From Sphingobacterium nematocida (lineage in GTDB: Bacteria > Bacteroidota > Bacteroidia > Sphingobacteriales > Sphingobacteriaceae), in the NCBI RefSeq assembly GCF_900168125.1, contig NZ_FUZF01000007.1, positions 1 through 64,000 on the forward strand: a DNA stretch of 64,000 nt. Direction: 5' to 3'. The translations under genes were made by a program, and so were the position numbers. This document shows positions 46,779 to 56,666 of the stretch, piece after piece; the stretch's first letter is position 1; each line of letters opens with the position of its first letter. The notes under the pieces were generated by a model. That model had not been told where the DNA came from. It was given only the letters and a program-made list of their open reading frames with translations, and did no database searches.

Positions 46779-49030
46779 TATACAATGATCTCGTCTGTAA
46801 ATAGATAACCTCGCTTTGGATTAGAAGCTTTAACTTGTATATATCGCGCCCGTTGCTGACTATTTAGCTTTAACTCAAAACGCTTGAATGTAAGCTTGGA
46901 CTCTTGATCAGATATATCATTTAAAACCTTGCCCACTGACCTGAATTTCTTTCCATCTTCTGATAAAAGCACCTCAAGTTCACCTGGCATATAGACGCCT
47001 GGACCTATCATCTGCATAAAATTCATCGCAACACGATTTACATCTTGTATTTCCTGCAAATCAACAACCAAATCTATGGGCCGCGTAAATCCTTGCCATT
47101 GCCCGTCATGATAGGTAAGACCTCCTTGTATGCCGTTGGTCATACTACGCTCCTTTTGAGCAGCATAACCATCCCACTTACTATTATAAGTGACAGGCTT
47201 GCCTATCGCTTTATGGATATCGGTATCCACAATCAACACTGGTCCAATAGCGATAGAGTCCAGAAAATACTGTGCCGATATACGGGCGCTCTTGTTTAAG
47301 ACAAAAGGTCCTGAATAGCGAGGCGAATTGAATTGTGGGCTAGTACCATCTACTGTAAAACGGATATTGTGCGGATCGACCTGCTCGGTAGCTAAGTTAA
47401 TCGTATTTTCCCTTCTTACGGAATCATAGATATTGGTATATGTTACATTATAAGAAGGACGGTAATAGTTGACATGCAAATCTTGAAGCACTTTGTAATG
47501 CTTCTGCATGCGAGCATGAAAATCTGTCCAATCCTTATCTTTTGTAGCTGTCCAATTGACTTCTGATAATGCAAGCGCTCTCGGGAAAACCATATACTCC
47601 ACGTGCTCTGTGGTGGGTACATATTCGGCCCAAATATTGGCCTGCGCCCCAATGATATGATGCTTCTTATCCGAAGATATCGCCTCTGGGACTGGGTTAT
47701 AGCTGTATACCTTTTCTAAAGGCAGATACCCTCCGATAGCCTCAGGCTGTGTGCGGGGATCTGTCTGATAGGAATCAAAATACAAATGTGACCCCGGGGT
47801 CATAATCACATCGTGACCTGCATTTGCAGCTTCTATCCCCCCTTCTTCGCCTCGCCAGCTCATCACCGTAGCCCCGGCGGTAAGCCCGCCATCAAGAATT
47901 TCGTCCCAGCCGATTAATTTGCGTCCTTTTGATTGTAGAAAAAGATCCATCTGTTTAATTGCATAACTCTGCAGCTCATCCACAGATTTGAGCCCCTCTC
48001 GCTGCATCAAAGCCTGATCTTTAGGACAAGCTTTCCAGTGCTTCTTATCGGCTTCGTCTCCACCAATATGTATATATTCTGAAGGGAATATTTGTAGTAC
48101 TTCATCGAGTACATTCTTTAAAAACACAAAAGTCTCCGGATTACCTATACAAAACTCAGCCTGCGTATAGGGTTTGCCCGAACAAGAAAGATGTGGATAA
48201 ACCGCCAACACCTCTTCGGAATGTGCAGGCATTTCAATTTCAGGAATGATATTAATACCTCTCTTTGCAGCATATGCCACAAGCTCACGAGCTTCATTTT
48301 GTGTGTAGAAGCCACCGCTCGCATTGGGCATACCCCGATCAACATACTGACGACCATTATTCCACCAATCTTTCCAATTGCTATGGGTGCGCCATGCTGC
48401 TTTTTCTGTCAACTCAGGGTATTTTTTGATTTCGAGACGCCAACCTGCTCCGTCTGTGATATGCCAATGTAGATTATTGAACTTATATAATGCCATCAAA
48501 TCAATATATTTCTTGATAAAGCTGACTGGCATAAAATGTCGCGAAACATCTAAATGCAAACCTCGGTATGAAAAACGAGGCTGATCAATAATATCAATAG
48601 AGCCGATCTGACTTGCGTCATGCTGCAAATAACCAAGCTGTACCAACGTGTATATAGCCGAAATAATATGTTCCCGACTCCAGGCTTTTACTGTAATACC
48701 TGAAGGACGAATGGATAGAGAGTAAGCATCTTTAGCAAGATTATCCTTGGAAGTAGCTTTGGTAATAACTATTCCACCAGATGCAGATTTACGTGGCAAA
48801 AGCTTTATTGAAAGCTCTTTGATAGCGGGGTGCTCGGTTAGTAAAGAAGCTGCGTCTTTAAACTCAGGACTAACTCTAACTTCTTCTATAGCAGAAAAAT
48901 AATAACTTCCCGATTTCAAATCTAAGGAACTGGGCTTTGGAATAATCGCAAAATTATGTTGGCTTAATACCTGAGTTGGCAAAAAAGCCACCGTAAGAAC
49001 TACAAAAAGCCATCGTTGGTACAAATTCAT
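46775..49030 (-). CDS. GH20 beta-N-acetylhexosaminidase with C-terminal accessory domains
   Basis: The start at 49030 (MNLYQRW) gives 751 residues with a signal peptide to VLSQ. A GH20b N-terminal domain (about 25-150) is followed by a TIM barrel from YRGLHLDVSRHF. The catalytic pair is Asp325-Glu326 in HIGGDEADKKHW; HWHITDGAGWRLE and EIEMPAHS also line the site. After the barrel come a chitobiase-type C-terminal beta domain (about 540-600, FTVDGTSPQFNSPRYSG) and an F5/8-type-C-like domain to the end, probably carbohydrate-binding. This architecture is usual for Bacteroidota exo-hexosaminidases such as keratan- or mucin-acting enzymes. It is monocistronic, and its link to loci A-C is functional inference. 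Confidence 0.93.
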   Translation of the reverse strand: MNLYQRWLFVVLTVAFLPTQVLSQHNFAIIPKPSSLDLKSGSYYFSAIEEVRVSPEFKDAASLLTEHPAIKELSIKLLPRKSASGGIVITKATSKDNLAKDAYSLSIRPSGITVKAWSREHIISAIYTLVQLGYLQHDASQIGSIDIIDQPRFSYRGLHLDVSRHFMPVSFIKKYIDLMALYKFNNLHWHITDGAGWRLEIKKYPELTEKAAWRTHSNWKDWWNNGRQYVDRGMPNASGGFYTQNEARELVAYAAKRGINIIPEIEMPAHSEEVLAVYPHLSCSGKPYTQAEFCIGNPETFVFLKNVLDEVLQIFPSEYIHIGGDEADKKHWKACPKDQALMQREGLKSVDELQSYAIKQMDLFLQSKGRKLIGWDEILDGGLTAGATVMSWRGEEGGIEAANAGHDVIMTPGSHLYFDSYQTDPRTQPEAIGGYLPLEKVYSYNPVPEAISSDKKHHIIGAQANIWAEYVPTTEHVEYMVFPRALALSEVNWTATKDKDWTDFHARMQKHYKVLQDLHVNYYRPSYNVTYTNIYDSVRRENTINLATEQVDPHNIRFTVDGTSPQFNSPRYSGPFVLNKSARISAQYFLDSIAIGPVLIVDTDIHKAIGKPVTYNSKWDGYAAQKERSMTNGIQGGLTYHDGQWQGFTRPIDLVVDLQEIQDVNRVAMNFMQMIGPGVYMPGELEVLLSEDGKKFRSVGKVLNDISDQESKLTFKRFELKLNSQQRARYIQVKASNPKRGYLFTDEIIVY

Positions 49031-49147
49031 AATTAATCGTTTTAGTAGAATCAAAATTAATCATAATCAACCTAATTGTACTAAAAAACGTATCCTCCTA
49101 AGCGGACAAACTACATTTTTATCAACGCCAAAATTATCCTTCACCTT

Positions 49148-49348
49148 TTAATCCGTATCTTCTAATTCAAATAGCTCTTCAATATTCTTTTCCAGGACCC
49201 GGCTGATCTTTAAGGACAAGACTGTGGATGGCACATATTTACCCGCTTCCAATGCATTAATGGTCTGGCGGCTAACATCCACCAACTGGGCCAACTGATC
49301 TTGCGAATACCCTTTAATCAATCTGTTAATCTTTATATTATTCTTCAC
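49148..49348 (-). CDS. Small XRE/Cro-family transcriptional regulator
   Basis: This 66-residue protein is almost entirely one helix-turn-helix: NRLIKGYSQDQLAQLVDVSRQTINALEAGKYVPSTVLSLKI. It is of the short YozG/Cro type. Its start overlaps the end of the membrane-protein gene by 11 bases, so the two are co-translated. Such regulator and membrane-protein pairs are commonly self-regulating. An inverted repeat in front of the pair (49907-49928) is the likely operator. Confidence 0.9.
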   Translation of the reverse strand: MKNNIKINRLIKGYSQDQLAQLVDVSRQTINALEAGKYVPSTVLSLKISRVLEKNIEELFELEDTD

Positions 49349-49841
49349 GTGATGCCCTCCTATTCAACTTATAAATACTCGTATGAAAGATAAGGTTGTA
49401 AATCAACAATAAAATAGTGAGGTAATGAAAACTAATTACTAAATAATATCCATCATAAACAAAAAGTGTGGCCAAGATCATGAAAACAACGGAACTAATT
49501 ACAGCCCAGGACCAAGAGTACAAACGTATGGAATTGATCATCTCATCCTCTATTTTATTTCTTGAAAAAGCAATGAAAGTCAATCCCACCTGAATAGAGA
49601 GCAAATTGAGCGTAAGGTTCATATCTGTTTCAATTATCTTAAAATATCCAGCCTGCGATACCAACGCAAACATCGGGAACGAATAATCTAAAACGGATGA
49701 CGTCCCACCAAACGAGTTGACAGAAATAACTATCCACTGTTTCTCAACTAATAAGTTGATTAAAGAAAGAACAATAAAACAAAAGATTAAAGCCAAACCG
49801 ATCCATCGGAAATAGTGGGACAATAAAGGGACTCTTTTCAT
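49338..49841 (-). CDS. Integral membrane protein of unknown function
   Basis: This 167-residue protein has about four hydrophobic segments: residues ~12-31 (WIGLALIFCFIVLSLINLL), a weaker one ~50-68, ~78-92 (LTLNLLSIQVGLTFIAF) and two closely spaced ones at ~107-150 (AVISSVVFMILATLFVYDG, LVISFHYLTILLLIYNLI). The tail is basic (KLNRRASREE). No family motif was recognised. It is coupled to the XRE regulator and may be the effector or sensor of that two-gene module. Confidence 0.75.
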   Translation of the reverse strand: MKRVPLLSHYFRWIGLALIFCFIVLSLINLLVEKQWIVISVNSFGGTSSVLDYSFPMFALVSQAGYFKIIETDMNLTLNLLSIQVGLTFIAFSRNKIEDEMINSIRLYSWSWAVISSVVFMILATLFVYDGYYLVISFHYLTILLLIYNLIFHTSIYKLNRRASREE

Positions 49842-49883
49842 AAGAAAATAATTTAGTTTATGATTGTTTTATAATTAACGAAT

Positions 49884-49928
49884 CAAATGTAAGAAACTCC
49901 ATACATAATGTAAAACAAACTTTACATT
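49884..49928 (-). promoter_or_regulatory. Promoter and operator-like inverted repeat of the XRE/membrane module
   Basis: On the minus strand a TACATTTG box (49884-49891) matches TAnnTTTG and would start transcription about 36 bases before the membrane-protein start. Upstream lies a perfect inverted repeat, AATGTAAA (49907-49914) and TTTACATT (49921-49928), separated by 6 bases. A related half-site AATGTAAG (49886-49893) overlaps the -7 box. A TTTG at 49916-49919 is 24 bases from the -7 box, a little too far. The layout suits repression by the XRE protein. Confidence 0.45.
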
Positions 49929-49966
49929 TTTTTTTTAATCGATAGAAAATAGAGTGTGCACAAAAA

Positions 49967-49991
49967 AAGCCATCTGGCAAACAGATGGCTT
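49967..49991 (-). terminator. Terminator of the PorP/adhesin operon
   Basis: AAGCCATCTG (49967-49976) pairs with CAGATGGCTT (49982-49991) around a 5-base loop. On the minus strand it is followed by seven T residues. It lies 20 bases after the PorP/SprF-like stop. Confidence 0.9.
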
Positions 49992-50011
49992 AAATATAAC
50001 CTACCGAAACA

Positions 50012-50899
50012 CTACAGCAAGCCTATACCTCCGATTCTGTAGCGAAATCCGACCTCATGGGTATTATTCGATATACGTTGATTCAAGGTTTGGCTTTTTG
50101 GACTAAACTGGTAGCTATACCCGATTCCAAAATTCCCGAAATTAACCTGCATCAATGCGGAAAGGTCTCCTTGATTTTGTACCCCCATACCCAAGCCTAG
50201 CTTTTTTGCCATAAAAACCAGTACACTTAAATCGTATCGTGGATCCTGATTGTCCATATGGCTGACCAGTAAAGAGGGTCGTAAATGGAAAGCATTATCG
50301 AGCGGAATAAGCGCACCGGCGGTAATGTAATAGACGTTGCGGAATTCGTAATCTGTTTCTTCCTTCCTATTCAATGAAAAACGGGGCATGGATATACCTA
50401 CGTAATAGCGGTCTTTGCGATAATAGGATGTACTGATGCTCAAGATTCCTGCTGTCTCGGTAATATCCTCACGAAAAGCTGGATCTTCGGGATCCACCTG
50501 GTTATAATTTCCCTGAAAATGCAATAGACCGCCTCCCATCGAAAGACTGAGGTATTCGGTCTCGGAAAGTGGTATTGACTTGGCAAAGTAAGCACTGATC
50601 TCACTCTCTTTGACTACACCAAGTGCAGCATGCTTAAAATCCATACCCACAGATGCGCCTATCCGCTGCAGGCCCACGCTGCCATTGGCCCAGATAGATT
50701 TGGGAGCTCCATCTACGCCAACCCATTGGGTACGGCCCAGGATGGAGAAACTCCCCTGTTCGTCCATCCTGCTCAATGAATTGTTAAAGGTATTGCGTAA
50801 TTGTCCAAATTGATTGTAGCTCACTCCGTGCTGTGCAATACTATAAAACGGCATGAGGAATAGTATGCTTATCGCTATAATTATAGGTAGTTTTCTCAT
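50012..50899 (-). CDS. PorP/SprF-family type IX secretion-associated outer-membrane protein
   Basis: This 295-residue beta-barrel-like protein has a signal peptide (to YSIAQ). It contains the PorP/SprF opening QHGVSYNQFGQLRNTFNNSL, GLLHFQGNYNQVDPEDPAF in the middle, repeated amphipathic strands and a terminal FRYRIGGIGLL. PorP/SprF proteins are encoded directly after adhesins bearing a type B (CHU_C) sorting domain and are needed for their secretion or surface attachment by the T9SS. That is exactly the position here, 13 bp after the giant adhesin. Confidence 0.92.
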   Translation of the reverse strand: MRKLPIIIAISILFLMPFYSIAQHGVSYNQFGQLRNTFNNSLSRMDEQGSFSILGRTQWVGVDGAPKSIWANGSVGLQRIGASVGMDFKHAALGVVKESEISAYFAKSIPLSETEYLSLSMGGGLLHFQGNYNQVDPEDPAFREDITETAGILSISTSYYRKDRYYVGISMPRFSLNRKEETDYEFRNVYYITAGALIPLDNAFHLRPSLLVSHMDNQDPRYDLSVLVFMAKKLGLGMGVQNQGDLSALMQVNFGNFGIGYSYQFSPKSQTLNQRISNNTHEVGFRYRIGGIGLL

Positions 50900-50912
50900 T
50901 TATATTCTATTT

Positions 50913-53900
50913 TTAGTTCACGGTGCGCTTGACAACAAAAAATCCTTTTTCTCTCTTCCACTGCCCGCCATCATTCACGTCGATATAATAATAGTAGGTT
51001 CCATCGCGGTGATACTCTCCTGTAAACACCCGGTCTCTATTATCATATCCTTCGATCTCTTGGAGCACACGGCCTGACTTATCAAAGATCGTTACCTTGT
51101 TTTCGGAGAAATCTCCTATTCCCTCGATCATCAAGAATTCGTTGATACCGTCTCCGTTGGGAGATACAGCCTTATGTACCCGTACGGGTAGCTTGGCATC
51201 GGCTGCAGCAGCTATACGGATTTTCAGGGAAACGGTTTCAGCCGGTTCATGGTTTGCATCTCCTTCCTGCATAGCGGTGACGGTCACGGTACCCAATCGA
51301 TGTACCTGCAGATTAACTCCGGATACGGTAGCAATCAGAGGTTCATCTACAGTAAGACGTATCGGCAACCCACTACTTGCGGCGACGTCCAAAGGAACCT
51401 CTCCTGCATCACGGCCTAGTACCCCTGGTGCGTTGAATGTAATGGTCTGCGCAGCTTTCTTAATTTCTAATCGCGCCGCAAGTGAAATCCCTTCATAATT
51501 GATCGAAGGCTCTATAATTGCCGTTACTTCATAAATGCCCGCATTCGTTTTTGCATTATTTCCATAGATAACCGTTAGTCCGTTCGGAATAGCTCCTGCC
51601 ACCTGTAATGATTTGGGACTACCATCATAAACGTATTGGGCATCGCGCAGCGTCAAATGGTTTAAGTTGGCTTTCTGGATGGTCAATTTTGCCGAAAGGG
51701 CTGTATTGTTATAGTTGGTACCCCCATTTATATTTGCGGTAACGGTGTATATACCCGCATCGGTCTTTCCATTATTCGTATAACTCACGGATGCGCCTTG
51801 TGGCAATGTACCTGTTATCAATAAAGATTTAGCAGTACCGTCATAGACAAAACTACCATCGGCTAACGTAATATTCTGAATCTCCGCTTTGCTGATCGTT
51901 AGGTTGGCTTTAAGTACGAGGTCTTGGTAGTTTGCTCCGTTCACTGTAGCCGTAACTTCCTGCGTACCGACATCCGTACGGCTATTATTTTGATAACTGA
52001 CTGTAGTACCTGTTGGCAGTGTACCTGTGATAGCAAGTGACCGCGCTGTACCGTTATAGACATATGTACCATTAGTCAGCAAAACGCCACTGACCTCCGC
52101 TTTGCTAATCGTTAGGTTGGCTTTGAGTACCAAGTCTTGGTAGTTTGCACCGCTCACCGTAGCCGTAACTTCCTGTGTACCCACATCTGTACGGCTATTG
52201 TTCTGATAGCTGACGGTAGTTCCCGACGGTAGCGTACCCGTAATGACCAATGAACGTGCTGTTCCACTATAAACATATGTACCATTGGCTAGCGAAACGC
52301 CACTGATCTCCGCTTTGCTGATCGTTAGATTGGCTTTGAGCACCAGGTCTTGGTAGTTTGCACCGCTCACCGTAGCCGTAACTTCCTGTGTACCCACATC
52401 TGTACGGCCATTGTTCTGATAACTGACTGTAGTACCCGTTGACAGTGTTCCTGTGACAGCAAGTGACCGCGCTGTGCCGTTATAAACAAATGTCGCATCT
52501 TCTAAGGAAATACCGGTGATCATTTTATTATATTGTACATTCAAGACATTGGAAGCTGTATTTCCGTTGGCAGCTATATTCACCGCAATATTCTCCGGTA
52601 ATGAAAGCTGCACGAGACCGCCAGCTGTTGGCGTCACTAAGAACGAATAAGTGATATTATTCGCTGTTTGCAGATTACTGATTGTAGCATTACTTGCAGT
52701 AATGTCAGTAAGGGAAAATCCAGTCACCGCCTCACTAAAGGTTGCTGTTACCGAGAATGGTGCATTAACCAAAGTCATCGCGGTCGATAGGGTTACTGTT
52801 GGACGAACCGCATTGACCAATACATTATTGGTCGGTGCTATCGATTGTAACGCAAGTACCGCATTATTCTGAGCAGCATCTCGGATAGTACCGCCATTTA
52901 GATTGATAGCGGAGCCTAGTGCAACACCATCCATATCTACTTCTCCAGCTTGAACGGTATAGCTAAAAACAAGTTGATTCGTACCCAACCCTGTGCTATA
53001 CTGCGCCATCCTGACTGTCGAACCGATCGTTATGGGGATATACGGCGTTCCACCCACCATTACGCCTTCACTGAAATTCACAGCGAATTCCAATGGATCC
53101 CCTTCCCGATAGTAGCCATTAGCAGGCACTGCTACAGAGGTAACAACAGGAGCAATATCATCTACGACAGTAATCGTAAAATCTTTTTCGAAAAACTTGT
53201 TATTGTTATCCGTCGTGCGAATCCGGATAGTATAAGCCTGCGGAGACATAATTCCCGAATTATTCGCCCTTAATACCCAACTACCATTATTGTTGAATAT
53301 ATTAAACTTTGCATTATCAACTCCGATTGCCACTAAAGTATACGTATGGGTATCTTGAATATCGGGATCCACCGTACTGAGCGTACCTACGACCCCATTT
53401 ATTCCGACGCTCTGTGCAACCGTACTGTTGCTAAGTTGAATGTCTATAGGAGCCTTATTTACGGCTAAGACCGTAAAACGTACTTTGGCCGTATCACATA
53501 GCGAAGGTACACCATTATCACAGACCTGATAGAACAAACTATCCATGCCACTATAGTTATTATTGGGCGTATAGGTAAAGCTACCATTGGCATTCAAAAC
53601 CACTGTCCCGTTGATCGGTGCTGCGATTAAAGATGCCGTCAACGCATTGCCGTCAATATCCGAGTCATTTGTTAAGACATTACCTGTCGCTGGGGTATTT
53701 TCAGTTACATTCACCTCATCATCAACCGCAACTGGGGCATCGTTTACAGGTGTAATGTTAATTTTCACTGTTGCAATGAAGATATCCGTCCCACCGCCAG
53801 CTCCAGTGTTGCCGTTATCATTAATAAAAACCTTCACAGAGGCTACGTTATTACCGCTGAGATTGGGATTAGGTCGGAAATAGATGTTACTAGGGCTATG

Positions 53901-56666
53901 TATATAATGATTTAGGTTTGTCAGATTACCTTTGAGAGTTAGCCGAGGTGTTAAATGACCTGTTACAGTAATACCTGTCCCCGTAGCAATATCGAATATT
54001 CCACCGGTGGCCTCTAAGGTCAACGTCAGTTCTCCAGATCCGGCATCAGTATCCTGAATATTGGCAGAGGAGATGTCAAATGGATCCTCGGTAGCATCTT
54101 CTCTGACGGTAACCACAGCAGGCAGTCCAGCTAAGGTCGGAGCATCATTGACCGCTGCCACAGTAAAATGTACCCATGCCGTATCGCAAAGCGAAGGTGT
54201 ACCATTATCACATACCTGATACCTTAAACTGTCCAATCCACTATAATTGCTGTTTGGCGTATAAGCAAAGCTACCATCGGCATTCAAGACCACCGTCCCA
54301 TTGACCGGAGCTATCACTAAAGATGCTGTCAATGCGTTTCCTTCTGGATCCGAGTCGTTAGTCAGTACGTTCCCTGTGGCGGGCATATCTTCCGTTACGC
54401 TCACCTGATCATCATTCGCGACAGGTGGGTTATTCAACACCACACATCCTTCTCCCGCATCGGTGATAGTCCAAAGCTTGGTATTTATAAGCGATTGTCG
54501 AGCTGTTTTACCCTGGCAATATTTTAATCCTACTGCGCCCAATGATATATTTTGCGGCACATTGGTTTGGTTGGCCCAGCCAATTAGTGTTGCATCGTAA
54601 TTGGTTGTAGAAAGTCCGGAATTGCTTAAGAAATCTCGCATATCCGTCACTTTAGAAATATCCCAGCTCCCCAAATCTTGATTAAACGAAGAAGCCGTAT
54701 TGAACATATTCCACATCATGGTCACATTGGACACATTCCAATCGCTAATATCTTGATTGAACGAGGTTGCCTTATAAAACATTGCTCTCATGCCGTTAAC
54801 ATTTGAGACGTTCCAAGCTGTAATATCTTGATTGAATGAGGTCGCATCTTCAAACATCCACTGCATTGAAGTTACATTAGACACGTCCCAAGCACCGATA
54901 GGTTGATTAAATGAGATAGCTCGTTGAAACATGTGATCCATAGTCCTAACATTCGAAACATCCCAAGCGCTGATATTCCGATTAAATACTGTTGCAAAAA
55001 GAAACATACCATCCATATTGGTCACGCTTGAGACATTCCAATTCCCAATATTTTGATTAAATGCTTTTGCAGAATTAAACATCAAGCTCATATCAGTCAC
55101 ATTGGATACATCCCAGCCGGATAGATCCTGATTGAAAGATGCTGCTCCGTTGAACATGCTCTTCATATTCGTCACGTTGGATACATCCCAACTATTGATT
55201 ACTCCATTGAAAATCGTTGCGCCGCCGAACATATAGGCCATATCAGTCACATTAGTGAGGTTTGGATTGTCGGTCGCCAAATACTGCATCTCTGAAGCAT
55301 TATTAAACGCATTATTCATACTCGTCCATTGAATAGCGCCCCATTGATTCAACGCAACTAGCTTGCGAGCATCAGTGTCGCCAATATCGAATTGGATTTG
55401 CCGAAAGTCACCTGAGATTTCTACTTTATAGGTACCTACACTTGGAAAGGTAATGGTTACATTTCCCGATACCCCAGTGATTGTACCATTTACAGAGGCG
55501 TTAGACACATCCTGCCAATACACGTTAAAGCTGTTCCCACTTGCAGGAATCAAAATTTGATTAATATTGGAAACGCCCGGATTATCTGTTCTCCAGGTCG
55601 TGATGAAATTGCCCGGATCGCCGGGAGTAATCCCCCCTCCACCATTACAAGCGACGGCCCCAGCATCGTTTATGACCCATCCCTTATCAACCAATTGTTG
55701 CCGTGCTGTAGCTGCTGCTGAACCGGCACAATACGTTTGTCCCGTCGCGGTTAGCTTCACATTTGTCCGCACTGGCTGTGATGCCCAACCAATCAATGTC
55801 GCGCCGTAGTTCGCTGAAGAGAGACCCGTCGAAGGTAACATCCCTTCCATATCGGTCACACTCGAAACATTCCATGTACCTAACGATTGGTCAAAAGCAA
55901 GGGCAATGAAAAACATGCTGTTCATCGTGGTCACTTGAGATACATTCCAACTGCTCAGATCCTGATTAAAGACGATCGCTTGATAGAACATAAAGGACAT
56001 ATCTTGTACCTTGGCCACATTCCATCCACCAATATTCCGGTTGAAGGCTGACGCATTCCAGAACATCCCCTGCATATTGGTTACATTGGACACGTTCCAA
56101 TTGTCAATATTACCATTGAAACCGAAAGCGTCGTAAAACATATGGCTCATGTTGGTGATACCCGAAACATCCCAGGAACTGAGGTCGCTATTAAATGCTT
56201 TAGCGCCAAAAAACATTCTTTCGAGCGAAGAAACCGTGCTTAAGTTTGGCTTATCTGTTGCATTCAGCACCATATTGCGTGCCCCCGAAAAAGCCGCCTC
56301 CATAGACTTCCACTGGATATCCCCCCATTGCTCAATACTCACCAGTTTATCCTTTACCACACTTCCCTCACTTTGGAGTTGGATAGCTGGAAAGTTTCCG
56401 CTAATGGACACCGTATAGGTCCCCGCATTTGTATAAGTATGTTCAGCAGAAGCAGTCTGTCCTGCAGAAGAAGTCCCATCTCCCCAGTTTACGCTATAAT
56501 TATAACCTGTTAAACCTGAATTTATCGGAATTGTAATTTTCTCTCCCGAGCTATTGGTTTTCCATTTGGTAATAAATGGACGCTGCGCCATCGCGGCGAA
56601 ACTAAAAAACAGTAGAAATAAAGGTGCGCATAAACGCATTATCCTCTTTGATGGGTATATCTTCAT
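50913..56666 (-). CDS. Giant repetitive surface adhesin with type B T9SS sorting domain
   Basis: The start at 56666 (MKIYPSKR) gives about 1,917 residues with a signal peptide to AAMAQ. The order of parts is as follows. First come a PKD-like start (YSVNWGDGTSSAG) and a BspA/DUF285 repeat block (SSWDVSGITNMSHMFYDA type). A second PKD-like linker and a longer DUF285 block follow. Next are two cadherin-like VCBS units (NDSDPEGNALTASL and NDSDIDGNALTASL), Ig-like bacterial domains, and five MBG repeats of about 71 residues. It ends in a CHU_C type B C-terminal domain with VSPNGDGINEFLMIEGI and a final GFFVVKRTVN. It is exported by the T9SS and displayed or released. The downstream PorP/SprF gene supports this. 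A role in attachment or gliding is inferred. Confidence 0.92.
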   Translation of the reverse strand: MKIYPSKRIMRLCAPLFLLFFSFAAMAQRPFITKWKTNSSGEKITIPINSGLTGYNYSVNWGDGTSSAGQTASAEHTYTNAGTYTVSISGNFPAIQLQSEGSVVKDKLVSIEQWGDIQWKSMEAAFSGARNMVLNATDKPNLSTVSSLERMFFGAKAFNSDLSSWDVSGITNMSHMFYDAFGFNGNIDNWNVSNVTNMQGMFWNASAFNRNIGGWNVAKVQDMSFMFYQAIVFNQDLSSWNVSQVTTMNSMFFIALAFDQSLGTWNVSSVTDMEGMLPSTGLSSANYGATLIGWASQPVRTNVKLTATGQTYCAGSAAATARQQLVDKGWVINDAGAVACNGGGGITPGDPGNFITTWRTDNPGVSNINQILIPASGNSFNVYWQDVSNASVNGTITGVSGNVTITFPSVGTYKVEISGDFRQIQFDIGDTDARKLVALNQWGAIQWTSMNNAFNNASEMQYLATDNPNLTNVTDMAYMFGGATIFNGVINSWDVSNVTNMKSMFNGAASFNQDLSGWDVSNVTDMSLMFNSAKAFNQNIGNWNVSSVTNMDGMFLFATVFNRNISAWDVSNVRTMDHMFQRAISFNQPIGAWDVSNVTSMQWMFEDATSFNQDITAWNVSNVNGMRAMFYKATSFNQDISDWNVSNVTMMWNMFNTASSFNQDLGSWDISKVTDMRDFLSNSGLSTTNYDATLIGWANQTNVPQNISLGAVGLKYCQGKTARQSLINTKLWTITDAGEGCVVLNNPPVANDDQVSVTEDMPATGNVLTNDSDPEGNALTASLVIAPVNGTVVLNADGSFAYTPNSNYSGLDSLRYQVCDNGTPSLCDTAWVHFTVAAVNDAPTLAGLPAVVTVREDATEDPFDISSANIQDTDAGSGELTLTLEATGGIFDIATGTGITVTGHLTPRLTLKGNLTNLNHYIHSPSNIYFRPNPNLSGNNVASVKVFINDNGNTGAGGGTDIFIATVKINITPVNDAPVAVDDEVNVTENTPATGNVLTNDSDIDGNALTASLIAAPINGTVVLNANGSFTYTPNNNYSGMDSLFYQVCDNGVPSLCDTAKVRFTVLAVNKAPIDIQLSNSTVAQSVGINGVVGTLSTVDPDIQDTHTYTLVAIGVDNAKFNIFNNNGSWVLRANNSGIMSPQAYTIRIRTTDNNNKFFEKDFTITVVDDIAPVVTSVAVPANGYYREGDPLEFAVNFSEGVMVGGTPYIPITIGSTVRMAQYSTGLGTNQLVFSYTVQAGEVDMDGVALGSAINLNGGTIRDAAQNNAVLALQSIAPTNNVLVNAVRPTVTLSTAMTLVNAPFSVTATFSEAVTGFSLTDITASNATISNLQTANNITYSFLVTPTAGGLVQLSLPENIAVNIAANGNTASNVLNVQYNKMITGISLEDATFVYNGTARSLAVTGTLSTGTTVSYQNNGRTDVGTQEVTATVSGANYQDLVLKANLTISKAEISGVSLANGTYVYSGTARSLVITGTLPSGTTVSYQNNSRTDVGTQEVTATVSGANYQDLVLKANLTISKAEVSGVLLTNGTYVYNGTARSLAITGTLPTGTTVSYQNNSRTDVGTQEVTATVNGANYQDLVLKANLTISKAEIQNITLADGSFVYDGTAKSLLITGTLPQGASVSYTNNGKTDAGIYTVTANINGGTNYNNTALSAKLTIQKANLNHLTLRDAQYVYDGSPKSLQVAGAIPNGLTVIYGNNAKTNAGIYEVTAIIEPSINYEGISLAARLEIKKAAQTITFNAPGVLGRDAGEVPLDVAASSGLPIRLTVDEPLIATVSGVNLQVHRLGTVTVTAMQEGDANHEPAETVSLKIRIAAAADAKLPVRVHKAVSPNGDGINEFLMIEGIGDFSENKVTIFDKSGRVLQEIEGYDNRDRVFTGEYHRDGTYYYYIDVNDGGQWKREKGFFVVKRTVN
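51444..52514 (-). repeat. Five tandem MBG repeats in the adhesin
   Basis: Three units of exactly 213 bp (71 codons; about 52514 down to 51876) are near-identical at DNA level, with shared stretches such as GTCAGTGAACGG-type blocks varying only at scattered sites. They are followed by two diverged units of about 216 bp. Each encodes a strand set around YVYNGTARSLAITGTLP, then TDVGTQEVTATV and LTISKAE. High DNA identity suggests recent amplification or recombination, so copy number may vary among strains. Confidence 0.85.
54590..56235 (-). repeat. Two blocks of 75-bp BspA/DUF285 repeats in the adhesin
   Basis: At about 55785-56235 and 54590-55260 the protein repeats a 25-residue unit of the form MF-x-x-A-x-x-FNQDLS-x-WDVSNVT-x-M. 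There are about five copies in the first block and eight in the second. Both blocks end with a similar closing segment (TGLSSANYGATLIGWA and SGLSTTNYDATLIGWA). The unit is a short leucine-rich-repeat-like solenoid known from surface proteins (DUF285/BspA type). Confidence 0.85.

Noticed and set aside
49030..49059. TAATTTTG box on the minus strand just before the second GH20 gene
   Set aside because: It matches the -7 consensus but would leave a very short leader and has no -33 partner; such strings are common by chance in AT-rich gaps.
54590..55260. Regular spaced repeats that could be taken for a CRISPR array
   Set aside because: The 75-bp periodicity is in-frame coding for DUF285 units with degenerate copies; there are no unique spacers and no cas genes.
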